Source: JAWKVD01 sp041398225
GTDB lineage: Bacteria > Pseudomonadota > Alphaproteobacteria > Caulobacterales > Hyphomonadaceae
Direction: 5' to 3'
DNA: 64,000 nucleotides
NCBI GenBank assembly: GCA_041398225.1
Contig: JAWKVD010000008.1
Location: 1-64,000, forward strand
Below are positions 16,770 to 24,597 of this stretch, one piece after another. How positions within the stretch are numbered: position 1 is the first letter of the stretch; the number at the start of each line of letters is the position of its first letter. A program made the position numbers and the translations under genes. Below the pieces are notes generated by a model, which saw nothing but the letters and a program-made list of their open reading frames with translations, was not told where the DNA came from and made no database searches.

Positions 16770-17768
16770 ATGAAGACGCTGTTGATCCACGCCCTCACAT
16801 TCGCGCGGCTCGAGGACCGCCTCGGCCGGCACAGGGATCTCATTGATCCGGTGACGCTGTGCGAGGACGGGCTGTTCCGCGCGCCGTGGTCCGGGGCTGC
16901 CGATACGCCCATCGAGGCGCCGCAACCGGACATCGCCTACATCAACACCGATCTGTGGTGGAATGCGAAAGCCGGGCGGTTCGTGAAGGCGCTTCTGGAG
17001 ACCGCGCGCCTTGAATGGGTGCAGTCGTCCGCGGCCGGGGTGGAGAACCCGACGCTCGCCTCCATCGGGCGCAAGGCCGAGCGCTACACCACCTGCCACG
17101 TCCAGGCCGAGGCGATGGCCGAATGGGCGCTGTGGGCGGCGCTCGATCATCTTCGCCTCGGGCCCACGCACCGGGCGCAGAAGGCGCGCGCCGAGTGGAC
17201 GCGTCACACCAGCCGGGAGATGATGGGATCGCGCTGGCTGATCGTCGGCTTCGGAGCGATCGGTTCGGCGACCGCGCGCCGCGTGCGGGCGCTGGGCGGA
17301 CATGTCACCGGCGTGCGCCGGTCGGGCGGAACCTCGCCCCACGCCGACCGCATCGTTTCCGCCGTGACGCCTGACGCTCTCGCGGCGGCCGACGTGGTGC
17401 TGGTGTGCGCGCCGCACACGCCCGAAACCGAGGGCATGGCCGACGCCGCCTTCTTCGCCGCGATGCAGCCGGATGCGCTGTTCCTCAATCTCGGACGCGG
17501 CGCGCTGGTGAAGGAGGACGATCTGATCGCCGCGCTCGACGCCGGCCGGCCGGGCTACGCCACGCTCGACGTCACCTCGGTCGAACCGCTGCCGCCGGAA
17601 AGCCCGCTATGGCGTCATGACAGAGTGATGATCACGCCGCACGATTCAGCGATCACGGATGCGACCCAGGCGCGGATGGACGAGGTGTTTCTGGCAAATC
17701 TCGATCGCTATCTCGCGGGCGAGCCGCTCAAGCATCTGGCGGCGCGCTCGACGTTCGAAGGCGATTAG
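16770..17768 (+). CDS. D-isomer-specific 2-hydroxyacid dehydrogenase family protein
   Basis: A 332-residue NAD-binding protein of the D-2-hydroxyacid dehydrogenase family. Seen: the Rossmann loop LIVGFGAIGSATARR, the family Arg in NLGRGALVKEDDL, the Glu in TSVEPLPPESPLW, and a C-terminal His in MITPHDSAIT. These are the catalytic Arg-Glu-His positions. Such enzymes reduce 2-oxoacids such as glyoxylate, pyruvate or hydroxypyruvate. The substrate cannot be told. The start ATG at 16770 has only a weak ribosome site. A small hairpin, GACCGGC/GCCGGTC (about 16711-16727), precedes it. Confidence 0.85.
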   Translation: MKTLLIHALTFARLEDRLGRHRDLIDPVTLCEDGLFRAPWSGAADTPIEAPQPDIAYINTDLWWNAKAGRFVKALLETARLEWVQSSAAGVENPTLASIGRKAERYTTCHVQAEAMAEWALWAALDHLRLGPTHRAQKARAEWTRHTSREMMGSRWLIVGFGAIGSATARRVRALGGHVTGVRRSGGTSPHADRIVSAVTPDALAAADVVLVCAPHTPETEGMADAAFFAAMQPDALFLNLGRGALVKEDDLIAALDAGRPGYATLDVTSVEPLPPESPLWRHDRVMITPHDSAITDATQARMDEVFLANLDRYLAGEPLKHLAARSTFEGD

Positions 17769-17814
17769 AGGCGGTTGGACGGAGATCGCTTCGGGCCGCG
17801 GCTTGGGCTGTAGC

Positions 17815-17841
17815 TCAGGCCGCTACTCAGGCTGTCGTTCA
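17815..17841 (-). repeat. 12-bp tandem repeat carrying three in-frame TGA stops
   Basis: Read on the minus strand, TGA occurs at 17841-17839, 17829-17827 and 17817-17815, each inside a 12-base unit of the form GCCTGA followed by six variable bases. Two more diverged units continue leftward. The first TGA is the stop of the DUF465 gene; the others stay in frame. Confidence 0.8.
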
Positions 17842-18057
17842 GGCGATGATGTCGGGCGTCATCTTCGTTTGCAGCCAGGCGATCTGGTCCTTGATGCGCA
17901 GCTTCTCGCGCTTCAGCGTCATGACCCGGAACGCCTCGCCGCCCGCCAGCTCCAGCGACTGGATTTCGCCGTCGAGTTCGCGGTGCCGCTCGCGCAGCTG
18001 CTCAAGGCGCGCCTCCATCTTGTCGAGGTCGTCGAAATCGCCCGCGTCGTCGCCCAA
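17839..18057 (-). CDS. DUF465 (YdcH-type) small helical protein, copy 1
   Basis: A 72-residue protein. Residues ~14-72 are a DUF465 helical hairpin (MEARLEQLRERHRELDGEI, then MTLKREKLRIKDQIAWLQT). The family is widespread in alphaproteobacteria and has no agreed function. I place the start at a TTG (18057), six bases after AAAGGA; ATG 18018 would give only the 59-residue core and has no ribosome site. A second DUF465 gene lies divergently 485 bases away. Its stop is embedded in a tandem TGA repeat. Confidence 0.75.
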   Translation of the reverse strand: MGDDAGDFDDLDKMEARLEQLRERHRELDGEIQSLELAGGEAFRVMTLKREKLRIKDQIAWLQTKMTPDIIA

Positions 18058-18542
18058 CTCGCATCCTTTCGCCGCCGCCCGGAGTCCTTCGAGAGACCCG
18101 TTCGCGGGCCCCGGACAACCGATCAGGAACAGAAGCATCAGCCAGGGCGCGCGTCGTTCTGGCGCGCCATCCTTGCGGCGCGGTGGATACCAGATGCGGC
18201 CCCGGCAGGGAAGCGGCCGGCCTTAAGCATAACCTTGGCGGCGTCGCGCGCGGGGGCCGTTTGAAACGGCCGCTTGCGCGATTGTGCGGCGCCGCACGAC
18301 AAGCTTGCAAAAAATTCACACCGCGCGGCGTTTTCGGAATTTCAAGCCGTGACCAGGCGAATTCTTCGTGCTTCCATCGGTCTATGGCGAGCGGCTCCAG
18401 CTCGGCCAGCGCCCTGTTCAGGGCGGGCGGGCAGGGGCCCACAGGCCATGCAACGTGGTGGGAAAGGCGTTGACCTGACCTGGTCATTCAGATCGCCCAG
18501 ATCGTCGAGACGCGGTTCCCCCGTAGCCGAGGAGACCGATCG
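18058..18542. other. 485-base intergenic region between two divergent DUF465 genes
   Basis: No convincing gene. Two perfect inverted repeats lie close together: GGCCGTT-TGA-AACGGCC (18256-18272) and GTGCGGCGCCGCAC (18284-18297). They are followed by an A-rich patch (CAAAAAATTCAC near 18308). A TTGACC at 18469-18474 could be part of the plus-strand DUF465 promoter. The region must hold both promoters and is long enough for a small RNA, but no T-run terminator is visible. Confidence 0.4.
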
Positions 18543-18710
18543 ATGAGCCTAGACGCTCGAATCCGGGAGTTGAATGAGCGCCACAAGCGGCTGGACGCCG
18601 AGATCGCCGTGGAACAGCGCTTACCTTCCAGCGACGGACTCAAGCTTCACGAACTCAAACGACAGAAACTCAAGCTCAAGGACGAGATCGCGCAGTTGCG
18701 CACCGCCTAA
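18543..18710 (+). CDS. DUF465 (YdcH-type) small helical protein, copy 2
   Basis: A 55-residue frame with ribosome site GAGGAGA eight bases before ATG 18543. It encodes a DUF465 hairpin: MSLDARIRELNERHKRLDAE, a loop LPSSDG, then LHELKRQKLKLKDEIAQLRT. It aligns with copy 1 (RERHRELDGEI / NERHKRLDAEI; LKREKLRIKDQIAWL / LKRQKLKLKDEIAQL). So the two are diverged paralogues transcribed away from each other. Function unknown. Confidence 0.82.
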   Translation: MSLDARIRELNERHKRLDAEIAVEQRLPSSDGLKLHELKRQKLKLKDEIAQLRTA

Positions 18711-18882
18711 GCTGAACATCCGGACGCCGGCCTTCAGGCCGCCGCCGTCCGGGCCGCTTCTTCAGCCCATCGCAGAAACCGGATCGCAGGTTCGCGGACA
18801 CGCGCGCATCGTTTCACGTCGATGCGCGCGACGTGAACCTGCCTGATCGCACGGTTCGAAACGGCGTCTCGCGGGGGCGGCG

Positions 18883-19620
18883 TCAGCTTTCGCTGTCGTC
18901 GTTCCCGTCGCTGTCGCCTTCGCCCGTCGACTTGCCGAAATTGGCGAAGAGTTCTTCGGCGGTGACGTCCTTGCGGGGCGCCTCCTCGCCGTCTTCGCCG
19001 GTCTCTGCGCTGGCCGCGGGGGCGGGTTCGGCCGGCGCAACGCGGCGCAGGGTCGGGCCCGACAGGCGCTCCTCGCGCTCGCCGGCCGCCTTGGCCTTCT
19101 TGCGGGCGGCCTTCTGAACCACCGCGTCCAGCTCGATCTGCGAGCACAGGCCCAGCGTCACCGGGTCGACCGGCTTGATGTTGGGCGTGTTCCAGTGGGT
19201 GCGGGCGCGCACCGACTCGATCGTCGATTTGGTCGTGCCGATCAGGCGCGAGATCTGCGCATCCGGAATTTCCGGGTGGTTGCGCAGGAACCAGGCGATG
19301 GCGTCGGGGCGATCCTTGCGGCGCGACACCGGCGTGAAGCGCGCGCCGGAGCGTTTCGGTTCGGGGATCGAAGCGTGCTTGGGTTCGGTCGCCTTCAGGC
19401 GGTAGTCGGCGTCCGCTTCGCCGCGCGCGATCTCCTCGCGGGTCAGTTCGCCGGAGGCCACCGGGTCGGCGCCGCGCATGTGTTCGGCGACTTCGCCGTC
19501 GGCGATGCCGCGCACCTCAAGCGGGTGCAGTTCGCAGAAAGCGGCGATCTGCTCAAAGGTCAGCCCGGTATTGTCGATCAGCCAGACGGCCGTCGCCTTG
19601 GGCATCAGGATGTTCGCCAT
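18883..19620 (-). CDS. trcR: Cell-cycle transcriptional regulator TrcR (DUF1013)
   Basis: A 245-residue alphaproteobacterial DUF1013 protein, named TrcR in cell-cycle work. Seen: MPKATAVWLIDNTGLTFEQI and FCELHPLEVRGIADGEVAEH, then a second HTH-like part (NHPEIPDAQISRLIGTTKST, ARTHWNTPNIKPVDPVTLGL). The C-terminal ~80 residues are charged and variable. Known for the family: association with RNA polymerase and cell-cycle genes. ATG 19620 has GGAGA five bases upstream. Its leader carries an attenuator-like hairpin at 19631-19664. Neighbours qor, DUF1192 and rcdA commonly lie near it in this class. Confidence 0.92.
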   Translation of the reverse strand: MANILMPKATAVWLIDNTGLTFEQIAAFCELHPLEVRGIADGEVAEHMRGADPVASGELTREEIARGEADADYRLKATEPKHASIPEPKRSGARFTPVSRRKDRPDAIAWFLRNHPEIPDAQISRLIGTTKSTIESVRARTHWNTPNIKPVDPVTLGLCSQIELDAVVQKAARKKAKAAGEREERLSGPTLRRVAPAEPAPAASAETGEDGEEAPRKDVTAEELFANFGKSTGEGDSDGNDDSES

Positions 19621-19630
19621 TGCAGTCTCC

Positions 19631-19664
19631 GAAAAACAGAAAGCCCGGCTTCTGAGGCCGGGCT
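19631..19664 (-). terminator. Terminator-like hairpin in the trcR leader (candidate attenuator)
   Basis: On the minus strand an 8-bp perfect stem (AGCCCGGC/GCCGGGCT, 19664-19642) with a seven-base loop is followed by TTCTGTTTTT, and then at once by the trcR ribosome site GGAGA. It lies between the candidate trcR promoter and the start codon, so it could stop transcription early. It could instead simply end the upstream quinone oxidoreductase transcript. Confidence 0.6.
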
Positions 19665-19705
19665 GTCCGAAAAACCTTCAGGCTCGAACCTGCCGAGCAG
19701 GCGCT

Positions 19706-19734
19706 GATATAGAACGAGCCATCCGGTTTGTGAA
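19706..19734 (-). promoter_or_regulatory. Candidate trcR promoter
   Basis: On the minus strand, TTCACA (19734-19729) and TATATC (19711-19706) are separated by 17 bases. A start near 19699 would give a leader of about 80 bases containing the terminator-like hairpin. Base matching only. Confidence 0.45.
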
Positions 19735-19821
19735 TTCGGAATGACGCCGGCCGACGCAAAAAGGCGCCTGTTTTTACGCCGCTGACCGGCGGAAGCGGTC
19801 CCGACGCGAAGGAAACCCCGT

Positions 19822-20805
19822 TCAGGCGTCCGCGACTTTCAGGATGATCTTCCCGGCGTGCTGGCCGCCGTCCATCCGGGCCTGCGCCCCCTCGGCGTCG
19901 CTGATCGGAAACACGTTGTCGATCAGGGGCTTGAAGCGGCCGTCGGCGATCATCGGCCAGACATGGCGGGTCACCTGCTGGGCCAGGCTGGCCTTGTAGG
20001 CGTCGGTGCGGATGCGCAGCGTCGATCCGGTCACCGTCAGGCGTTTCAGCATGATCCGGGAAATGTCGGCCTCGACCTTCGCGCCGTGCAGGAAGGCGAT
20101 ATAGGCCAGTCGGCCCAGATCCTTTAGAACGTTCAGGTTTTTCGAGAAGTACGGCGCGCCGACCATGTCGAGAATGACGTCCGCGCCGCCCTCGGCCTTG
20201 AGAACCTCCTCATAGTCCTCGGTGCGGTAGTTGACGCAGCGTTCCGCGCCGAGGGTCTCGCACTCCCGGCACTTCTCGTCGGTTCCGGCGGTCGCGAACA
20301 CGCGCGCGCCCCAGGCCTTGGCGATCTGGATGGCGGTGGTTCCGATGCCGCTGGCGCCGCCATGGACGAGAAATGTCTCGCCGGGCTGCAGCCGGCAGAT
20401 ATCGAACACATTGTTCCATACCGTCATCACGGTCTCGGGCAGGCCCGCCGCCTCGATCAGCGACAGCGGTTCGGGGCGCGGCATCACCGAGCCATGGTGG
20501 GCGAGGGCGTATTCGGCGTAACCGCCGCCCGGCAGCAGGGCCACGACCTCGTCGCCGGGCTTCCACGCGCCGGCGTCGGGTCCGCACGCCTCGATCCAGC
20601 CGGAGACTTCAAGGCCCATGGTCAGCGGCGCGCCCGGAGGCGGGGGATAGAGGCCCGCGCGCTGGATCAGGTCCGGCCGGTTCACGCCGGCGGCGGCGAC
20701 GCGGATGAGCACCTGTCCGGTGCCCGGCTCGGGGCGTTCGATTTCCACCAGACGCAGCGGTTCGCCGGTCTCGGCGTGCACGGCCTTCATCGTCGCCTTG
20801 GACAT
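19822..20805 (-). CDS. NAD(P)H-quinone oxidoreductase (zinc-type alcohol dehydrogenase family, PIG3-like)
   Basis: A 327-residue MDR-superfamily quinone oxidoreductase that reduces quinones with NADPH. Seen: AAGVNRPDLIQRAGLYPPPP, the substrate-domain GLEVSGWI, the nucleotide loop VHGGASGIGTTAIQIAKAWG, and LDMVGAPYF. The zinc-binding Cys cluster of alcohol dehydrogenases is absent, as is usual for quinone reductases. TTGs aside, ATG 20805 is preceded by CAGGGA. It is upstream of trcR on the same strand and divergent from DUF1192. Confidence 0.9.
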   Translation of the reverse strand: MSKATMKAVHAETGEPLRLVEIERPEPGTGQVLIRVAAAGVNRPDLIQRAGLYPPPPGAPLTMGLEVSGWIEACGPDAGAWKPGDEVVALLPGGGYAEYALAHHGSVMPRPEPLSLIEAAGLPETVMTVWNNVFDICRLQPGETFLVHGGASGIGTTAIQIAKAWGARVFATAGTDEKCRECETLGAERCVNYRTEDYEEVLKAEGGADVILDMVGAPYFSKNLNVLKDLGRLAYIAFLHGAKVEADISRIMLKRLTVTGSTLRIRTDAYKASLAQQVTRHVWPMIADGRFKPLIDNVFPISDAEGAQARMDGGQHAGKIILKVADA

Positions 20806-20885
20806 TCCCTGCTCCCCGGGTTTACCTTGTCGCGAATAACGCGGTTCAGCGCTCTTGGGCGTGGCGATGCGCCGGTGTCAACCAT

Positions 20886-20923
20886 CAGGCGCCCGCACAG
20901 GCGCCCACACAGGGGCGCCCACA
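20886..20923 (+). repeat. Short tandem repeat upstream of the DUF1192 gene
   Basis: Three units, CAGGCGCCCGCA, CAGGCGCCCACA and CAGGGGCGCCCACA, lie in tandem in the shared qor/DUF1192 promoter region. Copy number may vary between strains and could alter promoter spacing. Confidence 0.75.
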
Positions 20924-20962
20924 CAGGGGTCTGCTACAAACCGCCAGCGAGAGAGGAGCGCC

Positions 20963-21142
20963 ATGCTGTTCGACGAGGAAACGCCCGGCAAACCCAAGCG
21001 CCTTCTGGAAGACATGTCGATCGAGGAGCTCAAGGAGCGTATTGTCGACCTGAAGGACCAGATCGCCGCCTGCGAAGCCCAGATCACCAAGAAGGAAGCC
21101 AGCCGCCAGGCGGCGGACGCCGCCTTCTTCAAGTCGTCTTAA
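20963..21142 (+). CDS. DUF1192 family small protein
   Basis: A 59-residue protein. Its core (LLEDMSIEELKERIVDLKDQ, then AACEAQITKKEASRQAADAA) is the DUF1192 coiled coil, ending in FFKSS. The SD GAGAGGAGC precedes ATG 20963. DUF1192 genes usually sit beside rcdA in this class, as here (181 bases upstream). Function unknown; the conserved pairing suggests a link to RcdA or cell division. Confidence 0.85.
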   Translation: MLFDEETPGKPKRLLEDMSIEELKERIVDLKDQIAACEAQITKKEASRQAADAAFFKSS

Positions 21143-21323
21143 CCCTCGCGCGGGCGATGGCATGGGAGATCCGGTTCGGGATTGCGCAGGTGCGGCGTCG
21201 GTCTTGCTTTGACACTCGGGTCAGGGCGGCGATGGTCGCCACGAGGGCTCTGGCGCTAATCAACTTTCAAGGTCTTGGGCCCAATCATGCCGGGCCATAA
21301 GGCGACTACGCATAGAGGTCTGG

Positions 21324-21869
21324 ATGCGCGACGCCCAACCCTTCCCGAACGCGAGCGATGACTGGAAGCGACGCGTCAAGGAATTCGCCTCATCGGAGAT
21401 GTTCGATCGCCTGTTCAGGGAAGGCATGAGCCTTGTCGAACAGGCCGCCGCCTATCTCGACGGTCCGGGCCGCAACGCTTCGCGCAAGCTCAATCGCGAA
21501 CTCGCGCTGGTCTATGCGGCCGAGAGCATGGAAGTCACAACCCGCCTGATGCAGTCGGCGTCCTGGCTTGTCGTGCAGCGCGCCGTGCGCGAGACCGACA
21601 TGACGGTCGAGGAAGCGGGCGACGAGAAATACCGGCTGTCCCCGCCCGGCGAGATGCACCCGCTGGACCGCGAAGCGCTCCCCGACGATCTGTGTTCGCT
21701 GATCGACCGTTCGCGCTCGCTCTACGAACGTGTGTGGCGGCTCGATGCGCAGCTGTTCTCGGACACGCCTCAGCCGACGGAAAACGCGGTGATGAAACAG
21801 ATCAACCGGCTGCGTTCGGTCGCCGAAACCGGCGCGTTCGACCCGCTGGCGATCTGGGCCAAGAAATAG
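21324..21869 (+). CDS. rcdA: RcdA/DUF1465 family, regulator of CtrA degradation
   Basis: A 181-residue DUF1465 protein. In Caulobacter RcdA is an adaptor that helps bring substrates such as CtrA to the ClpXP protease at the cell pole during the G1-S switch. Seen: family helices FDRLFREGMSLVEQAAAYLD, ELALVYAAESMEVTTRLMQS, SWLVVQRAVRETDMT and SLIDRSRSLYERVWRLD. The C-terminus is short and polar. It presumably has its own promoter in the 181-base gap after DUF1192, where TTGACA occurs at 21209. A bidirectional terminator follows. Confidence 0.9.
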   Translation: MRDAQPFPNASDDWKRRVKEFASSEMFDRLFREGMSLVEQAAAYLDGPGRNASRKLNRELALVYAAESMEVTTRLMQSASWLVVQRAVRETDMTVEEAGDEKYRLSPPGEMHPLDREALPDDLCSLIDRSRSLYERVWRLDAQLFSDTPQPTENAVMKQINRLRSVAETGAFDPLAIWAKK

Positions 21870-21923
21870 CGCGCCAGCCTCCGCAAGTCTCCGCAAGCCT
21901 CCAGGCTCAGCCCCAAACACAGA

Positions 21924-21947
21924 AACGCCCGCCGGAAGGCGGGCGTT
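21924..21947. terminator. Bidirectional intrinsic terminator between rcdA and rpmE
   Basis: AACGCCCGCC-GGAA-GGCGGGCGTT is a perfect 10-bp stem with a stable tetraloop. It has TT on the plus side and TTTCTGTGTTT on the minus side. It sits between two convergent genes. Confidence 0.75.
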
Positions 21948-22002
21948 CTGCAATCTGCAATGCAACGTGGTTCGTCGGCGGGCGCCGCCCGCGGTAAGGC
22001 GA

Positions 22003-22224
22003 TCAGCCTTTGACGAAGCCCTTGAACTTGTCCTTGAAGCGCGAAACGCGGCCGCCGCGGTCGAGCACGGTCGACACGCCGGTCCAGGCCGGGTGCGATT
22101 TCGGGTCGATGTCGAGCGACAGCACGTCGCCTTCCTTGCCGTAGGTCGAGCGCGTCTGGTATTTCGTGCCGTCGGTCATCACCACGGTGATGTAGTGGTA
22201 ATCGGGATGGCCTTCGCTTTTCAT
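22003..22224 (-). CDS. rpmE: 50S ribosomal protein L31
   Basis: A 73-residue L31. Seen: HPDYHYITVVMTDGTKYQTR, LSLDIDPKSHPAWTG and RVSRFKDKFKGF. It lacks the Cys pairs of zinc-binding L31, so it is the zinc-free (C-minus) form usual in alphaproteobacteria. ATG 22224 follows AGGAGACGAG. It is transcribed alone toward the shared terminator. Confidence 0.96.
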   Translation of the reverse strand: MKSEGHPDYHYITVVMTDGTKYQTRSTYGKEGDVLSLDIDPKSHPAWTGVSTVLDRGGRVSRFKDKFKGFVKG

Positions 22225-22629
22225 CGTCTCGTCTCCTCGCGCGCGGCGCTCTTGGCCTGACCCCGCCTCGACTGGCCGCCGGACAAACCATCCGGATGGA
22301 CCTGAAAGGGCCGGGCGCGCGGACCTGGTAACTGGAAAGCGGGGCTCATACCCGAAGCCGGGCGCAAAGGCAAGGACGCCCGGCGGAACGGGGGTTTCCG
22401 GCGCGCCTTGCTGATTTTGCTCCCGATTTCGACCCCCCTATTCAGGCCCCTATTCAGGACCGGAGTCAGGCCCGAACCCCGCTCAGCCGGGACCGAAGGC
22501 CGCAATCGCGCCTCGCTGCGGCGATTTGAACGCGCGCGCGGGAATGTTTAGCTTGCCTGCGCCGCGCAATTGGCGGCCTGTCTGGCGGCGAACAACCGGG
22601 CGGCGATCCGGGCAGGGCGGAGACCAGGA
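22225..22629. other. 405-base divergent intergenic region (rpmE / ABC exporter)
   Basis: No gene is seen. It contains a 12-bp direct repeat (CCCCTATTCAGG at 22437-22460, followed by a diverged third unit) and, nearer the exporter, the promoter-like pair described separately. GC-rich inverted segments are present around 22335-22400, but none has a T-run. Confidence 0.4.
22526..22554 (+). promoter_or_regulatory. Candidate promoter for the ABC exporter gene
   Basis: TTGAAC (22526-22531), 17 bases, then TAGCTT (22549-22554), about 75 bases before the start codon. The -10 match is imperfect. Confidence 0.35.
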
Positions 22630-24486
22630 ATGAGCGACGGATCCGGAAGCGAGGCGAGCGGCGGCTCGGCCGGGTTCGACCGCACCGCGGGCGCGCAACG
22701 GTGGAACACCAGCGGCGGACCCGACCGCGCGCGCGGCAAGTCGCTGCGTCCGCTGCTCGGTCTCATGCCCTATGTGAAGCGCCAGAGCGGCACGGCGATG
22801 CTCGCCATCTTCTTCCTGCTGCTCGCCTCGGCGCTCAATCTCGCGATCACCATTCCCGCGCGCATCCTCGGCGACACCGACTGGAGCGCCAGCACGCTGT
22901 CGTCCGAGAACGCCGACCTCGTGAATGCGGGCTTCCTCGCCATCATCGGCATCGCGCTGATCTGGGGCCTCACCTCGGCGGTGCGCTTCTACTTCTTCTC
23001 GCGGTTCGGCGAGCGTCTCGCGGCCGATCTGCGCGCCGACGTCTATGACCGGCTGATGTCGCTGTCGCCGGCCTATTTTTCGAAACTGCGCACCGGCGAG
23101 GCGGTTTCGCGGCTCACCGCCGACATCACGCTGATCGAGACCTTCTTCGGCTCCAGCTTCTCCATGGCCACGCGCTCCACCGTCACGGCGCTGGGCGCGG
23201 TCATCGGCATGGCGATCATCAGCTGGAAGCTGATGCTGGCGCTGTTCGTGCTCGCGCCGGTCACGCTGATCCCGATCATGATGATCGGCCGGCGGGTGCG
23301 GAAGCACTCGGTCAACGCGCAGGACCGGATCGCGGACGCGGCCTCCGAAGCGACCGAAACCCTCGATGCGATCGATCTGGTGCAGGCCTACGGCATGGAG
23401 GCCGATCGCGGTTTGCGGTTCCGCAATGCGATCGAGATCGCCTTCCGCGCGGCGCTGGCGCGCATCAGCGCCCGCGCGACGCTCACCGGCCTGATCATCG
23501 CGCTGATGTTCACGCTGGTCACCGGCGTTCTCTGGCTCGGGGCCCATGCGGTGATGGCGGGCGACATGTCGATGGGCGCGTTCATCCAGTTCGTCATGCT
23601 GGCGATGTTCGGCATTGGCGGTTTCGCCACCGTGGCCGAGGTGTTTGGCGACGCCATGCGCGCCTCGGGCGCGGCCACGCGCGCCATGGAGATCATGGAG
23701 CAGACGCCGGACATCGCCGCGCCGCCCTCGCCTCGGCCGATGCCCGCCGACATCAAGGGCCATGTCGCGCTGCGCGACGTGTCGTTCTCCTATGCGGGCG
23801 CCAAGGGGCCCTCGCTGCGCAATGTGACGCTGGAAGCCAGGCCAGGCGAGCTGGTCGCGCTGGTCGGTCCCTCCGGCGCGGGCAAGTCCACCGTCTTTCG
23901 CCTGCTGCTGCGCTTCTTCGATCCCGACGCGGGCGCGGTCACGCTCGACGGGATCGACGCACGCGAGGTCGACCCCGCCGACTGGCGCGCGCGCTTCTCC
24001 TACGTGCCGCAGGAAGCGCCGATCTTTTCCGGCGATGCGGCCTCCAACGTCCGCTTCGGGCGTCCGGACGCCAGCGAGGCCGACGTGCGCGAGGCGCTGG
24101 AGCGCGCCGAGGCGATGTCCTTCCTTGAGGCGCGCGGCGGCCTGTCGGCCGAGGTCGGGGCCAAGGGCCGTCAGCTCTCGGGCGGCGAGCGCCAGCGGAT
24201 CGCCATCGCCCGCGCGCTGGTGCGCGGCGCGCCGGTGATGCTGCTCGACGAGGCCACGTCGGCGCTGGACGCCGCCAACGAACGCCTGGTGCAGAAGGCG
24301 CTGGAGGAAGCCGCGCGCGGACGCACCAGCTTCGTCATCGCGCACCGTCTCGCCACCGTGCGCAAGGCGGACCGCATCGTGGTGATGGATCAGGGCGCGG
24401 TGGTCGAGCAGGGCAGCCATGACGAGCTGGTCGGCCGGGGCGGGCTGTACGCCAAGCTGGCCGAAATGCAGTTCGCGGGCGGATAG
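22630..24486 (+). CDS. ABC exporter, fused transmembrane and ATPase domains (lipid A/multidrug type)
   Basis: A 618-residue half-transporter. The membrane domain (about residues 45-335) has six expected helices (AMLAIFFLLLASALNLAITI, GFLAIIGIALIWGLTSAVRF, ATLTGLIIALMFTLVTGVLW). The ATPase domain follows, with Walker A GPSGAGKST (413-421), Q-loop YVPQEAPIFSG, signature LSGGE (516-520), Walker B VMLLDEATSALD and IAHRLATVRKAD. It probably works as a homodimer exporting lipid or hydrophobic compounds (MsbA/LmrA type). The substrate is unknown. ATG 22630 follows GGCGGAGACCAGGA. Confidence 0.92.
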   Translation: MSDGSGSEASGGSAGFDRTAGAQRWNTSGGPDRARGKSLRPLLGLMPYVKRQSGTAMLAIFFLLLASALNLAITIPARILGDTDWSASTLSSENADLVNAGFLAIIGIALIWGLTSAVRFYFFSRFGERLAADLRADVYDRLMSLSPAYFSKLRTGEAVSRLTADITLIETFFGSSFSMATRSTVTALGAVIGMAIISWKLMLALFVLAPVTLIPIMMIGRRVRKHSVNAQDRIADAASEATETLDAIDLVQAYGMEADRGLRFRNAIEIAFRAALARISARATLTGLIIALMFTLVTGVLWLGAHAVMAGDMSMGAFIQFVMLAMFGIGGFATVAEVFGDAMRASGAATRAMEIMEQTPDIAAPPSPRPMPADIKGHVALRDVSFSYAGAKGPSLRNVTLEARPGELVALVGPSGAGKSTVFRLLLRFFDPDAGAVTLDGIDAREVDPADWRARFSYVPQEAPIFSGDAASNVRFGRPDASEADVREALERAEAMSFLEARGGLSAEVGAKGRQLSGGERQRIAIARALVRGAPVMLLDEATSALDAANERLVQKALEEAARGRTSFVIAHRLATVRKADRIVVMDQGAVVEQGSHDELVGRGGLYAKLAEMQFAGG

Positions 24487-24597
24487 GTCGCGGGGCGCGG
24501 GCCGGTCCGGCCGGTTCCCTCAGCGGCGCGTGCGCCTATCTACAGCTTTCCCGCGCCGGATACGGCCTCTGGGCGTGGCCGGGGATGGAGGGCGACG

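Noticed and set aside
18543..18710. The short DUF465 frame treated as a degraded duplicate
   Set aside because: It has an intact ribosome site, full hairpin core and stop, so it is kept as a functional paralogue.
19757..19775. An AAAAACAGGCGCCTTTTT palindrome on the minus strand as a terminator for the quinone oxidoreductase
   Set aside because: The central stem would need a loop of two bases or less; the hairpin at 19631-19664 is a far better terminator.
20886..20930. Possible CRISPR-like repeat array
   Set aside because: Units are only 12-14 bp in direct tandem with no spacers and no cas gene anywhere in the window.
22483..24420. A 645-residue minus-strand frame opposite the ABC exporter
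   Set aside because: All ABC motifs lie on the plus strand; the minus frame is low-complexity Arg/His/Asp.
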